NCBI RefSeq assembly: GCF_011045115.1
Contig: NZ_JAAKZG010000006.1
Location: 62,001-126,000 of the forward strand
DNA: 64,000 nt
Reading direction: 5' to 3'
Origin: Mesorhizobium zhangyense
GTDB lineage: Bacteria > Pseudomonadota > Alphaproteobacteria > Rhizobiales > Rhizobiaceae
In this document: piece by piece, positions 39,202 through 47,913 of the stretch
How the letters are laid out: each line of letters begins with the position of its first letter
Numbering within the stretch: the first letter of the stretch is position 1
The notes under the pieces: model-generated
Databases searched by the model: none
Told to the model about the DNA's origin: nothing
Seen by the model: only the letters and a program-made list of their open reading frames with translations
Program-made: the position numbers and the translations under genes

Positions 39202-40566
39202 CTAGACGATGAAGAACTCGTTCGCCGTCATGGCAAGGCCGGGTGACAGCGTGGCGAATTGCACGGCTGTGGCCCCGCCTATGCCATCCTTGTCGAACCA
39301 CAAGGCACCGGTCGATTTGTTGTAGATGATGCGGTCGGTCGCATCATGGGCGGCGGTTCCCGTGTGGAAGGCGCCGGCAGCCAGCCAGCCCTTTGCCAGA
39401 CCGGCAAAATATTTCGAGTCCAGCTGCATTGTGTCCTGCGCGACGTTGTAGTCGTTGATCTTGTCGATGTTGGTCGACCCGAGAGCCGCGTTGAAGACGA
39501 AAGTGTCCTTCCCGTCGCCGCCGTTGAGCGTATCCTTGCCGGCACCGCCGATCAGCGTGTCATTGCCTGCCCCGCCACGCAGAATGTTGCTACCGGAATT
39601 GCCGATTAGCGTATTGTTGAGCCCGTTGCCGTTGCCGGTCAGATTGGCCGAGCCCTGCAGTTCCAGCCGTTCGAGATTGGCGCCGAGCGACCAGTCGATA
39701 TAGGAGCGGACCGTGTCCGTGCCTTCACCGGCAAGTTCGATCGCGCGGTCACCGGCCGAAGATACGACATAAATGTCGTTGCCGGCGCCGCCATACATCG
39801 TATCGCTGCCGGCGCGACCGTCCAGAAGATCGTTGCCGGCGCGGCCATACAGGGTGTTGTTGCCACTGTTGCCAATGAGATCGTTGTTGAGATCGTTGCC
39901 GACACCGCTGAGATGGCCTGTTCCGAGCAGCTCCAGCCGCTCGACATTGGATGTTAGTGTCAGGCTGATGGTGCTGCGAACCGTATCGGTTCCCTCGTTA
40001 ACAAATTCGAAGACGACATCGCGCGCATTGTCGACGAAGTACAGATCATTACCAAGGCCGCCGAGCATGATGTCGGCACCGGTTCCGCCATTGATTATGT
40101 CGTTGCCGCCTTTTCCTTCGATGACATCGGAACCGGAAAAGCCGTAAAGTTCGTCATTCTCAGGGGAACCGTAAATTCGGTCATCGCCAGCGAAGATGAG
40201 ACCAGGGAGGTCATTCGGCGTCTGGAATTTCCCGACATATATGTTTATGTCGTTGATTATCCACCTCGTTCCATTGGTTATAGGTGGATAGAAACTGTAG
40301 TCTTGATAATGAGTTTCGCTGACTATGCTTGTTACATATCCAGATATATGGAAAACACTCCCATCGCCTTCGTAGAGATATTCGAAATTCCCGTAGTAAT
40401 TTGAATCAATACCTTCTTCCGTGTTTCCGTACATGTAGGATATTTGCCCGTAGGCGGTATCCATAGAGCGCTCGCTATACCACTCGTAATAAAACGAATC
40501 TGGCAGAAGGCTTTCGAAGACCAGCAAGGAATTGTTGATCGCGCTTGTTGATGAAAACGTTGCCAT
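39202..40566 (-). CDS. Secreted calcium-binding RTX repeat protein
   Basis: A 454-residue protein expected to leave the cell through a type I secretion system and fold on binding calcium. Three blocks of GGxGxDxxx nonapeptides are seen: about 128-180, 228-268 and 318-357. They are separated by two spacers with the shared pattern VERLELLGTGHLSG / LERLELQGSANLTG. The last 90 residues form the serralysin-like C-terminal domain with the hydrophobic end EFFIV that serves as the secretion signal. The first 125 residues are tyrosine-rich and unlike any catalytic domain I know. The ATG at 40566 has GGGGAAA upstream. No type I secretion genes are nearby. Confidence 0.85.
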   Translation of the reverse strand: MATFSSTSAINNSLLVFESLLPDSFYYEWYSERSMDTAYGQISYMYGNTEEGIDSNYYGNFEYLYEGDGSVFHISGYVTSIVSETHYQDYSFYPPITNGTRWIINDINIYVGKFQTPNDLPGLIFAGDDRIYGSPENDELYGFSGSDVIEGKGGNDIINGGTGADIMLGGLGNDLYFVDNARDVVFEFVNEGTDTVRSTISLTLTSNVERLELLGTGHLSGVGNDLNNDLIGNSGNNTLYGRAGNDLLDGRAGSDTMYGGAGNDIYVVSSAGDRAIELAGEGTDTVRSYIDWSLGANLERLELQGSANLTGNGNGLNNTLIGNSGSNILRGGAGNDTLIGGAGKDTLNGGDGKDTFVFNAALGSTNIDKINDYNVAQDTMQLDSKYFAGLAKGWLAAGAFHTGTAAHDATDRIIYNKSTGALWFDKDGIGGATAVQFATLSPGLAMTANEFFIV

Positions 40567-40748
40567 GATATTTCCCCAAGATTGCCTACCCTTGCCAATG
40601 TCTAGGCGTGGAACCGGCAACCGTCACCGCCCATTTGGGTGGTGCAGGGGAACATGCCGGCGAGCGCTTGCTGCCGGTTCAAGTCGATCTCAAATGGATT
40701 TCAGGCGGCTGAGCGTGCGCAGGCACGCGAGGTCAATGTCTTACCGCG

Positions 40749-40892
40749 TCACAGCCAAATCCGCGCCACCGGCCAGAGCACCAGGGCGAAGCTGCCGATC
40801 GTGATCAGCGCTCCAATGACGGCGCCGACACGCTCCGGGGCGCCGTCGATCTGTTCTTCTTCGGCCCTTGCGGCAAGCGGCGGCGTGTTCAT
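40749..40892 (-). CDS. Small single-pass membrane protein, 47 residues
   Basis: An ATG at 40892 preceded by GGAGG with six-base spacing starts a 47-codon frame ending in TGA. The product has an acidic, soluble N-terminus (AEEEQIDGAPERV) and one hydrophobic segment, VIGALITIGSFALVLWPVA (residues 25-43). It ends in RIWL. The strong ribosome site and the clean helix argue for a real gene. It stands alone between the RTX gene and a small acidic protein. I cannot assign a function. Confidence 0.55.
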   Translation of the reverse strand: MNTPPLAARAEEEQIDGAPERVGAVIGALITIGSFALVLWPVARIWL

Positions 40893-41001
40893 GAGCTTCC
40901 TCCGGTGGTTTTTGCCTCGGGCGTGCCCGGCAGACAGGCATACCCAAAGCCGGGGTCAGACCCCGGACTCAGGATACGCCATTGAGCGGCGGGATCAATC
41001 T

Positions 41002-41211
41002 TCAGCCGTGCTCGCTTTCGAAGCGGACAGAACTGCGAGTATCCTCAAAGCTTACGCCGTCGGTGAAAGACTCGACGCTCTGCAAGGCCACCTCGTCATA
41101 GCAGAGGATGCGCTGCAACCCGTCGCATACGGCAAGAGCCTGTTCTTCTGTTGAAAACTCGTCGTCATCCGACACTGTCACCGAAACGGTGACGCGCAGT
41201 TTTTTCTTCAT
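41002..41211 (-). CDS. Small acidic hypothetical protein, 69 residues
   Basis: From the ATG at 41211, preceded by TAAGGA, the product starts MKKKLRVTVSVTVSDDDEF and continues as an alternating strand-helix pattern with an acidic C-terminus. It has no signal peptide. The first ten residues look like a beta-strand (LRVTVSVTV), and a small alpha/beta fold is plausible. Function unknown. The frame is open further upstream, but that part has no ribosome site. Confidence 0.5.
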   Translation of the reverse strand: MKKKLRVTVSVTVSDDDEFSTEEQALAVCDGLQRILCYDEVALQSVESFTDGVSFEDTRSSVRFESEHG

Positions 41212-41393
41212 TTTCCTTAGCCCCTCAAAACATATTTCAGCATGCACTGTTTTAGAGATACTGCAAGTATCGGGGCCGTCAAACAAAGCCCGGTTCTCAA
41301 GGTCAGTACATATGAAAAATGCGCCCCAGCGACTGTTTTGCCGTCTTCTCAAAAGCGCATCGAAGGAAGCTTATGGCAAGATAATCGTTTGCG

Positions 41394-42284
41394 CTACTGC
41401 CAGCTTTCGGGAATCGACTGGAGAAGCGTCTCACGCGCCGATTTGAGATGCCGGCGGCAGGCCTTTTCGACCTGGTCGAGTTTTCCGGATTTCAGCGCGG
41501 CGATGTATTGCAGATGCTCCTGCAGCGCTATCTTGTTGCGTCCGGGCTCATTCGTCTTGTTCCACTGGTAGTGGTAGTGAAAAATCATCGCGATGACGTC
41601 GTAGAAATCGACGATGAAGCGGTTGTGCGAAGCGCTGTGGATAAGCCTGTGGAAACGTTCGTCCAGCTCTGAAAATTCGCCGTAGCGGGTGCCTATCGCG
41701 GCAATCAGCTCGTGGTGTTCCTGTTCCATCGCATCGAGATCGGTCCAGACGGGATTGTCCTTTGCCAGCGCGGCAAAGGCGGCGGCCGAGCGCAGCTCGA
41801 ACATCTCGCGGATCTCGGTCAGCTCCAGCGCGAAGGATTTGGTAAAACCCTTCAGCACCCAATGGCTGTTGCGGCGCTTCTCGATCAGGCCGAAGCGGCT
41901 GAAGCGGATCAGGAACTCGCGCACGCTGGTGGTGCCGACGCCGATCTCGCGGGCAAGCTCCAGTTCGTTGATCTGCATGCCGGCCTGGGCGCCGCCGGCA
42001 AGCAGGCGGCGCATGAAGGACCGCTCGATGATCTGCGACAGGGAATCGGTCTCGTCGTCGGGAAAGAAATCGTCGGGCGCCGGTGCGCGCAGAACCAGCT
42101 TGCTGCGCTTGTTCCATTCGATCAGGCCGCGTTCTTCCATCCGCGACAGGATCGAGCGGACCGTCGTGCGACTGACACCCAGCGTCGTGCCGAGCTCAGG
42201 CTCCGAAGGCAGGCTTTCGCCGGCTCCGAGCAGCGCCAGGCAGCGGTTATATGCGTCCTTGTAGACATTGTTCTGCTTCGCCAT
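41394..42284 (-). CDS. GntR/FadR-type regulator with two winged-helix domains and FCD domain
   Basis: A 296-residue transcription factor, probably the repressor of the divergent sugar-acid operon. Residues 10-66 form a GntR winged helix (GVSRTTVRSILSRMEERGLI). Residues 84-146 form a second one (REIGVGTTSVREFLIRFSRFGLIEKR). Residues 155-290 form an FCD ligand domain, with the ELDERFHRLIHSASHN helix and later histidines (EHLQY, RRHL) that usually hold a metal. A tandem DNA-binding arrangement is unusual for this family. The frame starts at the ATG at 42284, and the divergent gap holds a perfect palindrome over the promoter. Confidence 0.85.
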   Translation of the reverse strand: MAKQNNVYKDAYNRCLALLGAGESLPSEPELGTTLGVSRTTVRSILSRMEERGLIEWNKRSKLVLRAPAPDDFFPDDETDSLSQIIERSFMRRLLAGGAQAGMQINELELAREIGVGTTSVREFLIRFSRFGLIEKRRNSHWVLKGFTKSFALELTEIREMFELRSAAAFAALAKDNPVWTDLDAMEQEHHELIAAIGTRYGEFSELDERFHRLIHSASHNRFIVDFYDVIAMIFHYHYQWNKTNEPGRNKIALQEHLQYIAALKSGKLDQVEKACRRHLKSARETLLQSIPESWQ

Positions 42285-42341
42285 CGCCTGCCTTTTGCCC
42301 GTCGCGTCTGCGCCCCGGTCGTCCCTTACAAGGAAAATCTA

Positions 42342-42377
42342 TTGACGACAAAATGTCTTTTGACGATAAAAGACATT
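42342..42377 (+). promoter_or_regulatory. Sigma-70 promoter overlapped by a GntR-type operator palindrome
   Basis: TTGACG (42342-42347) and GATAAA (42365-42370) are 17 bp apart, pointing into the sugar-acid operon. Across the spacer and -10 box lies a perfect inverted repeat, AATGTCTTTT (42352-42361) and AAAAGACATT (42368-42377), with a 6-bp spacer. TTGACGA(C/T)AAAA is also repeated directly. Binding there would block RNA polymerase. Confidence 0.7.
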
Positions 42378-42393
42378 ATCAAGGGAGTTGCAA

Positions 42394-43530
42394 GTGTCTT
42401 CGGTTCAAACGCCTGTCGTCCAATTCGGCACCAGCCGGTTTCTTCAGGCGTATGCCGACCTGTTCCTGCACGAGGCGGGCATGGAAGGCACTGTGACCAT
42501 CGTTGCGGCAAGCGGTTCCGCGGCCGGACGGGCGCGGCTGCAGGCTTTCTCCGATCCGGCAGGGTTTCCGGTGATCATCCGCGGGCTGGAGGCGGGGCAG
42601 ACCGTCGACCGTACAATCCAGGTGAAGAGCGTAGGGCGTGGCCTCGACGCCGAGGCGGATTGGGCGGAGCTGATGCGTATCGTCGTCGAGGAGGCGGAAT
42701 TCATTCTCTCCAACACGACGGAATCAGGCTTTGCCGTGCCGGCGGGGCTGACGCTCGACCTGACCGGGATGACGGCGTCTGCACCGCCTTCCTATCCGGC
42801 AAAATTGCTGGCGTTGCTTGTGGCCCGCTTCGCCGCCGGCCGATCGAGGCTTACGATCCTCCCGACCGAACTCGTCGGCCGCAATGGCGATGTGCTGAAG
42901 CGGACGGTGCTCGATCTTGCACGGCGCAGCCGCGCCTCCGATGCACTGCTCACCTGGATCGAAGAGCAATGCGTGTTCGCCAATTCGCTTGTCGACCGCA
43001 TCGTTTCGGCACCTTTGGACCCGGCGGGCGCGATTGCCGAGCCCTACGCATTGTGGGCGGTGGAGAACCAGCCCGGCCTGAAGCTGCCATGCGCGCATCC
43101 AGCGATCCGCATCGTCGACGATCTCGAACCGGTCGAGCGGCTGAAGATCCATATCCTCAATCTCGGCCACAGTTTTTTGGCCGAGACCTGGCTGACCGGG
43201 CGCATGGACGCCGACGAGACGGTGCGCGGCATGCTGACCAGGGCGGAAATCCGCAACGACCTGCTGTCGCTTTATCGCGACGAAGTCATCCCCGGCTTTG
43301 CCGTGCACGGCATGGGCGAGGCGGCGAGCGCCTATGCGGCGACGACGATGGAGCGCTTTGAAAACCCCTTCCTCGACCATCGCCTCGCCGACATAGCCAG
43401 CGGCCACAAGACCAAGGTCGCACGCCGCATAGGCGGCTTTATCGAGTGGGCAGCCACCGCCGATACCAACCGGAAATCACCCAGGCTCGCGGCCATCGCC
43501 GCCAAATATGCCAAGGAAATCGCAGCGTGA
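42394..43530 (+). CDS. UxaB-like tagaturonate reductase (mannitol dehydrogenase family)
   Basis: A polyol/sugar-acid NAD-dependent oxidoreductase of 378 residues. The N-terminus VVQFGTSRFLQAYADLFL is the family nucleotide-binding start. LPTELVGRNGD and the later LKIHILNLGHSFLAE carry the conserved catalytic region of mannitol dehydrogenase-type enzymes. UxaB reduces D-tagaturonate to D-altronate, and the next gene encodes the matching dehydratase type. The GTG at 42394 has GGGAG six bases upstream; a TTG two codons earlier is weaker. Its stop overlaps the next start (GTGA). It is under the promoter-operator at 42342-42377. Confidence 0.8.
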   Translation: MSSVQTPVVQFGTSRFLQAYADLFLHEAGMEGTVTIVAASGSAAGRARLQAFSDPAGFPVIIRGLEAGQTVDRTIQVKSVGRGLDAEADWAELMRIVVEEAEFILSNTTESGFAVPAGLTLDLTGMTASAPPSYPAKLLALLVARFAAGRSRLTILPTELVGRNGDVLKRTVLDLARRSRASDALLTWIEEQCVFANSLVDRIVSAPLDPAGAIAEPYALWAVENQPGLKLPCAHPAIRIVDDLEPVERLKIHILNLGHSFLAETWLTGRMDADETVRGMLTRAEIRNDLLSLYRDEVIPGFAVHGMGEAASAYAATTMERFENPFLDHRLADIASGHKTKVARRIGGFIEWAATADTNRKSPRLAAIAAKYAKEIAA

Positions 43531-45032
43531 ACCTCGCCCAGGCAATTCTTCTCTCGCCCTCCGACAATGTCGCGGTTGCCAATGGCCGCCTTGAGGCCGG
43601 CACTGCCCTGCCCGGCGGCGCCATTGCCATGGCCGCCATCGACGGCGGTCACAAGGTCGCCGTGAAGGCCATTCCGGCAGGATCGGCGGTGGTGAAATAT
43701 GCCCAGGCGATCGGCCGGGCGACACAGGACATCGCACCGGGAGAGCATGTGCATTCGCACAATCTGGTCTTCGAATCCGGGCGGCTTCCCGTCGTGCCAC
43801 CATCCGAAGCTGCGCACGCGACTGACGACGACCGCGCCCGTACCTTCATGGGCTATCGCCGCGCCGACGGACGCGCCGGCACGCGTAATTTCATCGGCAT
43901 CATCGCCAGCGTGAACTGCTCGACCACGGTGTGCCGGGCGATCGCCGAACAGGCCAACCAGAAGCTTCTGCCGAACTATCCCGGGATCGACGGTTTCGTG
44001 CCGATCGTGCACGACCAGGGCTGTGGCATGAGCGGCACGGGCGACGGCATGCGCGTGCTGCACCGGACGTTAGCCGGCTATGCACGACACCCGAATTTCG
44101 GCGGCGTGCTGATGGTCGGGCTCGGCTGCGAGGTCAACCAGCTGACACTCTACGGCCAGAAGGGCGTGGCGGCGGGCAAGCGGCATTTCAACATCCAGGA
44201 GGCCGGCGGCTCGCGCAAATCGGTCGAAAAGGCGCTTGGTGTGCTTGCCGAGATCGCCGAGGAGGTGGGGCAGTTGCAGCGCGAACCGATACCGGTGAGC
44301 GAGATCGTCGTCGGCCTTCAATGCGGCGGCTCGGACGGCATGTCGGGCATCACTGCCAATCCGGCACTTGGTGCTGCGGTCGACATTCTTGCCGACGCCG
44401 GCGGCACGGGCATCCTCTCGGAAACCTCCGAAATCTACGGCGCCGAGCATCTGCTCGGTTCGCGCGCGGCGACGCCCGAAATCGCCGAAAAGCTCGACGG
44501 CTATGTGAGGTGGTGGGAGGACTATGTCGCCCTGCACGGCGCGTCGCTCGACAACAATCCCTCGCCCGGCAACAAGAAGGGCGGGCTGACCACCATTCTC
44601 GAAAAATCGCTCGGCGCCGTCGCCAAGGGCGGGCAGACGACGCTCAACGGCGTCTATGGCTACGCCGAAAAGGTGACCGAGCACGGCCTCGTCTTCATGG
44701 ATACGCCGGGCTACGATCCGGTTTCGGCGACGGGCCAGGTGGCCGGCGGAGCCAATATCATCGCGTTTACCACCGGGCGCGGCTCATGCTTCGGCTGTAG
44801 GCCGACGCCCTCGATCAAGCTTGCCAGCAACTCGGCGCTGTTCCGCTCCATGGAGGAGGACATGGACGTCGACTGCGGGCGCATCGCCTCCGGGGAGATC
44901 GGCGTTGCCGAACTCGGCCGCGAAATCTTCGACCTGATCGTGGAGACGGCTTCCGGCCGCAAGACCAAGAGCGAACTCTTCGGCTATGGCGACAACGAAT
45001 TCGTGCCGTGGCACCTTGGCGCGACGCTTTAG
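43527..45032 (+). CDS. UxaA-like altronate dehydratase
   Basis: A 501-residue protein of the UxaA/GarD family, which eliminates water from D-altronate or related aldonates to give 2-keto-3-deoxy acids. It has the N-terminal SAF-like domain (residues 1-90) and the C-terminal catalytic domain in one chain. Seen are HDQGCGMSG, LQCGGSDGMSGITANPALG and GRGSCFGC, where the cysteines likely bind a metal or cluster. It starts with GTG inside the stop of the reductase gene. Length and domain content match E. coli UxaA rather than the shorter split forms. Confidence 0.85.
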   Translation: MNLAQAILLSPSDNVAVANGRLEAGTALPGGAIAMAAIDGGHKVAVKAIPAGSAVVKYAQAIGRATQDIAPGEHVHSHNLVFESGRLPVVPPSEAAHATDDDRARTFMGYRRADGRAGTRNFIGIIASVNCSTTVCRAIAEQANQKLLPNYPGIDGFVPIVHDQGCGMSGTGDGMRVLHRTLAGYARHPNFGGVLMVGLGCEVNQLTLYGQKGVAAGKRHFNIQEAGGSRKSVEKALGVLAEIAEEVGQLQREPIPVSEIVVGLQCGGSDGMSGITANPALGAAVDILADAGGTGILSETSEIYGAEHLLGSRAATPEIAEKLDGYVRWWEDYVALHGASLDNNPSPGNKKGGLTTILEKSLGAVAKGGQTTLNGVYGYAEKVTEHGLVFMDTPGYDPVSATGQVAGGANIIAFTTGRGSCFGCRPTPSIKLASNSALFRSMEEDMDVDCGRIASGEIGVAELGREIFDLIVETASGRKTKSELFGYGDNEFVPWHLGATL

Positions 45033-45088
45033 AGATTACGCCAGCATCGACAAGGCCGGGCAACGGCCGCGACTTCGGGAGGACATGC

Positions 45089-46105
45089 ATGAAGAAGCGC
45101 CGCATCGGCGAAACAGCCCTTGAGGTCACCGAATTCAGTTTCGGTGGGGCCTCTCTGGGCAACCTCTACCAGGCGGTATCGGAGGCCGATGCAGCCGCCG
45201 TACTCGATGCAGCCTGGACGTCGGGCATACGCTATTTCGACACTGCGCCGCATTACGGGTTCGGCCTTTCGGAGCGCCGCTTCGGCGACTACCTGCGTCA
45301 CAAGCCGCGCGACCAGTATGTGCTATCGACCAAAGTCGGCCGCCTGCTGACCCCTGCGCCCGCCGATCAGGTGCCGAACCTCGGTTTCGTCGACCCGCTG
45401 CCCTTCAAGCTGGAATACGACTACAGCTATGACGGCATCATGCGGTCGGTCGATTTCAGCTATGCGCGGCTCGGCCTGAACCGCATCGACATCCTCTATG
45501 TCCACGATATCGGCGTCTATACCCATGGCGTTGAGACGACCAAGGCGCATCTGCGCCAGTTTCTCGACGGCGGCATGAAGGCGCTCGAGGAACTGAAGGC
45601 GGGCGGCGTGATCTCCGCCTATGGCCTCGGCGTCAACGAGGTGGAAATCTGCCTGGAAGTGATGCAGCGCGCGCCGCTCGACTGCATCCTTCTCGCCGGG
45701 CGCTATTCGCTGCTCGACAGGTCGGCCGAAGCGGAACTCATTCCGCTGTGCCGGCAGAAGAAGACCTCGCTTGTCATCGGCGGTGCGTTCAATTCGGGTA
45801 TCCTGGCGACAGGGGCGAAACCGGGCGCGCATTTCGACTATGGCCCGGCGTCGCCGGATATCCTTGCCAAAGTCGCGGCCATGGAAGCGATTGCTTCTCA
45901 CGGCGGCTATCCGCTGGCAGCCGCCGCGATGCAGTTTCCCCTGCATGAGCCGGCTGTCGCGACGGTGCTCATCGGAACCGCCAAGACATCCAGCCTGCTG
46001 CGCAACATGGAACTGCCAAAGGCCCATGTTCCCGAAGACGATTACGAGAAATACGCGCCGCATACGACTGTGCAGGCGCCGCTGACGGGAGCGGTGCGCG
46101 AATGA
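45089..46105 (+). CDS. Aldo/keto reductase, L-fucose/L-galactose dehydrogenase-like
   Basis: An NAD(P)-dependent AKR-fold enzyme of 338 residues. It resembles D-threo-aldose 1-dehydrogenases, which oxidise L-fucose and L-galactose at C1 to the lactone. The AKR tetrad region is seen as RYFDTAPHYGFGLSERRFG, with the catalytic Tyr, and the later LSTKVG and DILYVHDIG. The ATG at 45089 has GGGAGGAC upstream. It lies between the dehydratase and a FucU-type mutarotase, which fits a first oxidation of a free 6-carbon L-sugar. The exact sugar is inferred from the neighbours. Confidence 0.8.
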   Translation: MKKRRIGETALEVTEFSFGGASLGNLYQAVSEADAAAVLDAAWTSGIRYFDTAPHYGFGLSERRFGDYLRHKPRDQYVLSTKVGRLLTPAPADQVPNLGFVDPLPFKLEYDYSYDGIMRSVDFSYARLGLNRIDILYVHDIGVYTHGVETTKAHLRQFLDGGMKALEELKAGGVISAYGLGVNEVEICLEVMQRAPLDCILLAGRYSLLDRSAEAELIPLCRQKKTSLVIGGAFNSGILATGAKPGAHFDYGPASPDILAKVAAMEAIASHGGYPLAAAAMQFPLHEPAVATVLIGTAKTSSLLRNMELPKAHVPEDDYEKYAPHTTVQAPLTGAVRE

Positions 46106-46172
46106 AACAACGCCAATTCTCATTAAGCGGCGCTCGCGCCGCTCTGTCTGCCCTAACCCTGGAGCTTGTCTG

Positions 46173-46622
46173 ATGCTGCGTGGAATTCACCCCTTGCTCG
46201 GACCCGAACTGCTGCATGCGCTGCGCACCATGGGGCACGGCGACGAGATCGTGATTGCCGATGCGAATTTCCCGGCCAGCACGCTCGGCTGCCCGGTCGT
46301 CCGCGCCGACGGCGTGCTTGCCGAACCGCTGCTGGAAGCGATCCTGACGCATTTTCCGCTCGACACGTTCGCGCCGGCTTCAGCCTTTCGGATGGCGATG
46401 GTGGATACCCCGGATGTGGTGCCGCCGGTCTGCGTCTCGTTCCAGAAGATCATCACCCGTCTTGCCGGCGATTTCCCGGTCGAGCCGCTCGAGCGCTTCG
46501 CCTTTTACGAGCGCTCGCGCAAGGCCGCCTATGTGGTCGCCACCGGCGAACTGCAGCTCTACGCAAATGTCATCCTGAAGAAAGGCGTGGTGCGAAAGGA
46601 GGAGCTGGCGCAGTTCGGATGA
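46173..46622 (+). CDS. FucU/RbsD family sugar mutarotase
   Basis: A small decamer-type protein of 149 residues that interconverts anomers of a free sugar, L-fucose in the FucU branch. Conserved points are MLRGIHPLLGPELLHAL, then MGHGDEIVIADANFPA with the catalytic His and Asp, and the C-terminal AAYVVATGELQLYANVILKKG. Supplying the right anomer to the aldo/keto reductase next door is the likely role. GGAG lies ten bases before the ATG. The gap before it (46106-46172) holds a short GC hairpin without a T-run. Confidence 0.88.
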   Translation: MLRGIHPLLGPELLHALRTMGHGDEIVIADANFPASTLGCPVVRADGVLAEPLLEAILTHFPLDTFAPASAFRMAMVDTPDVVPPVCVSFQKIITRLAGDFPVEPLERFAFYERSRKAAYVVATGELQLYANVILKKGVVRKEELAQFG

Positions 46623-46643
46623 AACGCGCGGCAAGGGAACATA

Positions 46644-46671
46644 AATTCCATCTTGACCTAACGATGGAATT
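46644..46671. promoter_or_regulatory. Inverted repeat upstream of the ABC importer genes
   Basis: AATTCCAT (46644-46651) and ATGGAATT (46664-46671) are exact reverse complements over a 12-bp spacer containing TTGACC, a possible -35 box. They lie in the 279-bp gap before the substrate-binding protein gene, an A/T-rich stretch likely to hold a second promoter. No regulator is assigned. Confidence 0.4.
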
Positions 46672-46901
46672 AATATTTCATCGCTGGAACAGGACGAGGC
46701 CAGTGCCTCAACAGACGATTGCAGGCTGAGGCGGAGCGTCGTCATCTGCGCCGAAGACGGGCACGAAACGCCGCTTGCAACGCCTTCAGGAATGGACTAA
46801 CAAAAACGTGCATCTGTTTTTTATCTATAAAGTCCGGTTTGGAGACGCCTAACCGAACCGTCACGAACAGCACTGCAACAGGCGATTTAGGGAGGAACCT
46901 A

Positions 46902-47897
46902 ATGAAATTCGTCAATGCACTGATCAACCGCCGCAGCTTCGTCGCGCTCGCAACAGCCACCGCCATGCTCGGCCTTGCGCCGACGCTGCCGGCTTCGGCT
47001 GCCGACGTGACCATTCCGATCATCGTCAAGGACACGACCTCGTTCTACTGGCAGATCGTGTTGGCCGGCGCCCGCAAGGCAGGCAAGGATCTTGGCGTGA
47101 AGGTGCCGGAACTCGGCGCGCAGGCTGAAACCGACGTCAACGGCCAGATCTCGATCCTCGAAAACGCGGTTGCCGGCAATCCGGCGGCCATCGTCATCTC
47201 GCCCACCGAAGCCAAGGCGCTCGGCAAGCCGATCGACGAAGCAGCAAGCAAGGTGAAGATCATCGGCATCGATTCCGGCGCCGACTCCAAGGCCTTCACC
47301 TCGTTCCTGACCACCGACAACGTCCAGGGCGGACGCGTCGCAGCCGACGGTCTCGCAGCAGCGATCGGCGAAGCCAATGGCGGCAAGGTCGAGGGCAAGG
47401 TCGCTCTCATCACCGCACTGCCGGGCGCCGGTTCGCTCGAACAGCGCGCCGAGGGTTTCAAGGAACAGCTCAAGGCCAAGTATCCGGGCCTGGAACTGGT
47501 TGCCGACAAATATGCCGACGGCCAGGCCACGACCGGCCTGAACATCGCCACCGACCTGATCACTGCCAATCCTGACCTGAAAGGCATCTTCGCTTCCAAC
47601 CTGATCATGGCGCAGGGCGTCGGGCAGGCGATCGCGGAAAACAACCTTGCAGGCAAGGTGTCGCTGATCGGCTTCGACAGCGACGACAAGCTGATCAAGT
47701 TCCTCAATGACGGCGTCATTTCCGGCCTCGTCGTGCAGGACCCCTACCGGATGGGCTATGACGGCATCAAGACCGCACTTGCTGCATCCAAGGGCGAAAA
47801 GGTCGAGGCCAATGTCGACACCGGCGCCAATCTGGTGACGAAGGCCAACATGGCCGACGAGAAGATCAACGCCCTGCTGAACCCGAAGCTGGACTGA
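46902..47897 (+). CDS. Sugar ABC transporter substrate-binding protein (ribose/RbsB type)
   Basis: A periplasmic binding protein of 331 residues. The signal peptide (residues 1-33, INRRSFVALATAT) has a twin-arginine look and ends in ASAA. The mature part is a type I periplasmic fold: IPIIVKDTTSFYWQIVLAGARKAG, SILENAVAGNPAAIVISP, and later FASNLIMAQGVGQAI and IGFDSDD. It should capture the sugar processed by the neighbouring enzymes. The ATG at 46902 has GGGAGG upstream. An inverted-repeat element (A3) lies between this gene and the ATPase gene, which may set their different expression levels. Confidence 0.92.
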   Translation: MKFVNALINRRSFVALATATAMLGLAPTLPASAADVTIPIIVKDTTSFYWQIVLAGARKAGKDLGVKVPELGAQAETDVNGQISILENAVAGNPAAIVISPTEAKALGKPIDEAASKVKIIGIDSGADSKAFTSFLTTDNVQGGRVAADGLAAAIGEANGGKVEGKVALITALPGAGSLEQRAEGFKEQLKAKYPGLELVADKYADGQATTGLNIATDLITANPDLKGIFASNLIMAQGVGQAIAENNLAGKVSLIGFDSDDKLIKFLNDGVISGLVVQDPYRMGYDGIKTALAASKGEKVEANVDTGANLVTKANMADEKINALLNPKLD

Positions 47898-47913
47898 CCC
47901 AAGGTTAGGTCGC

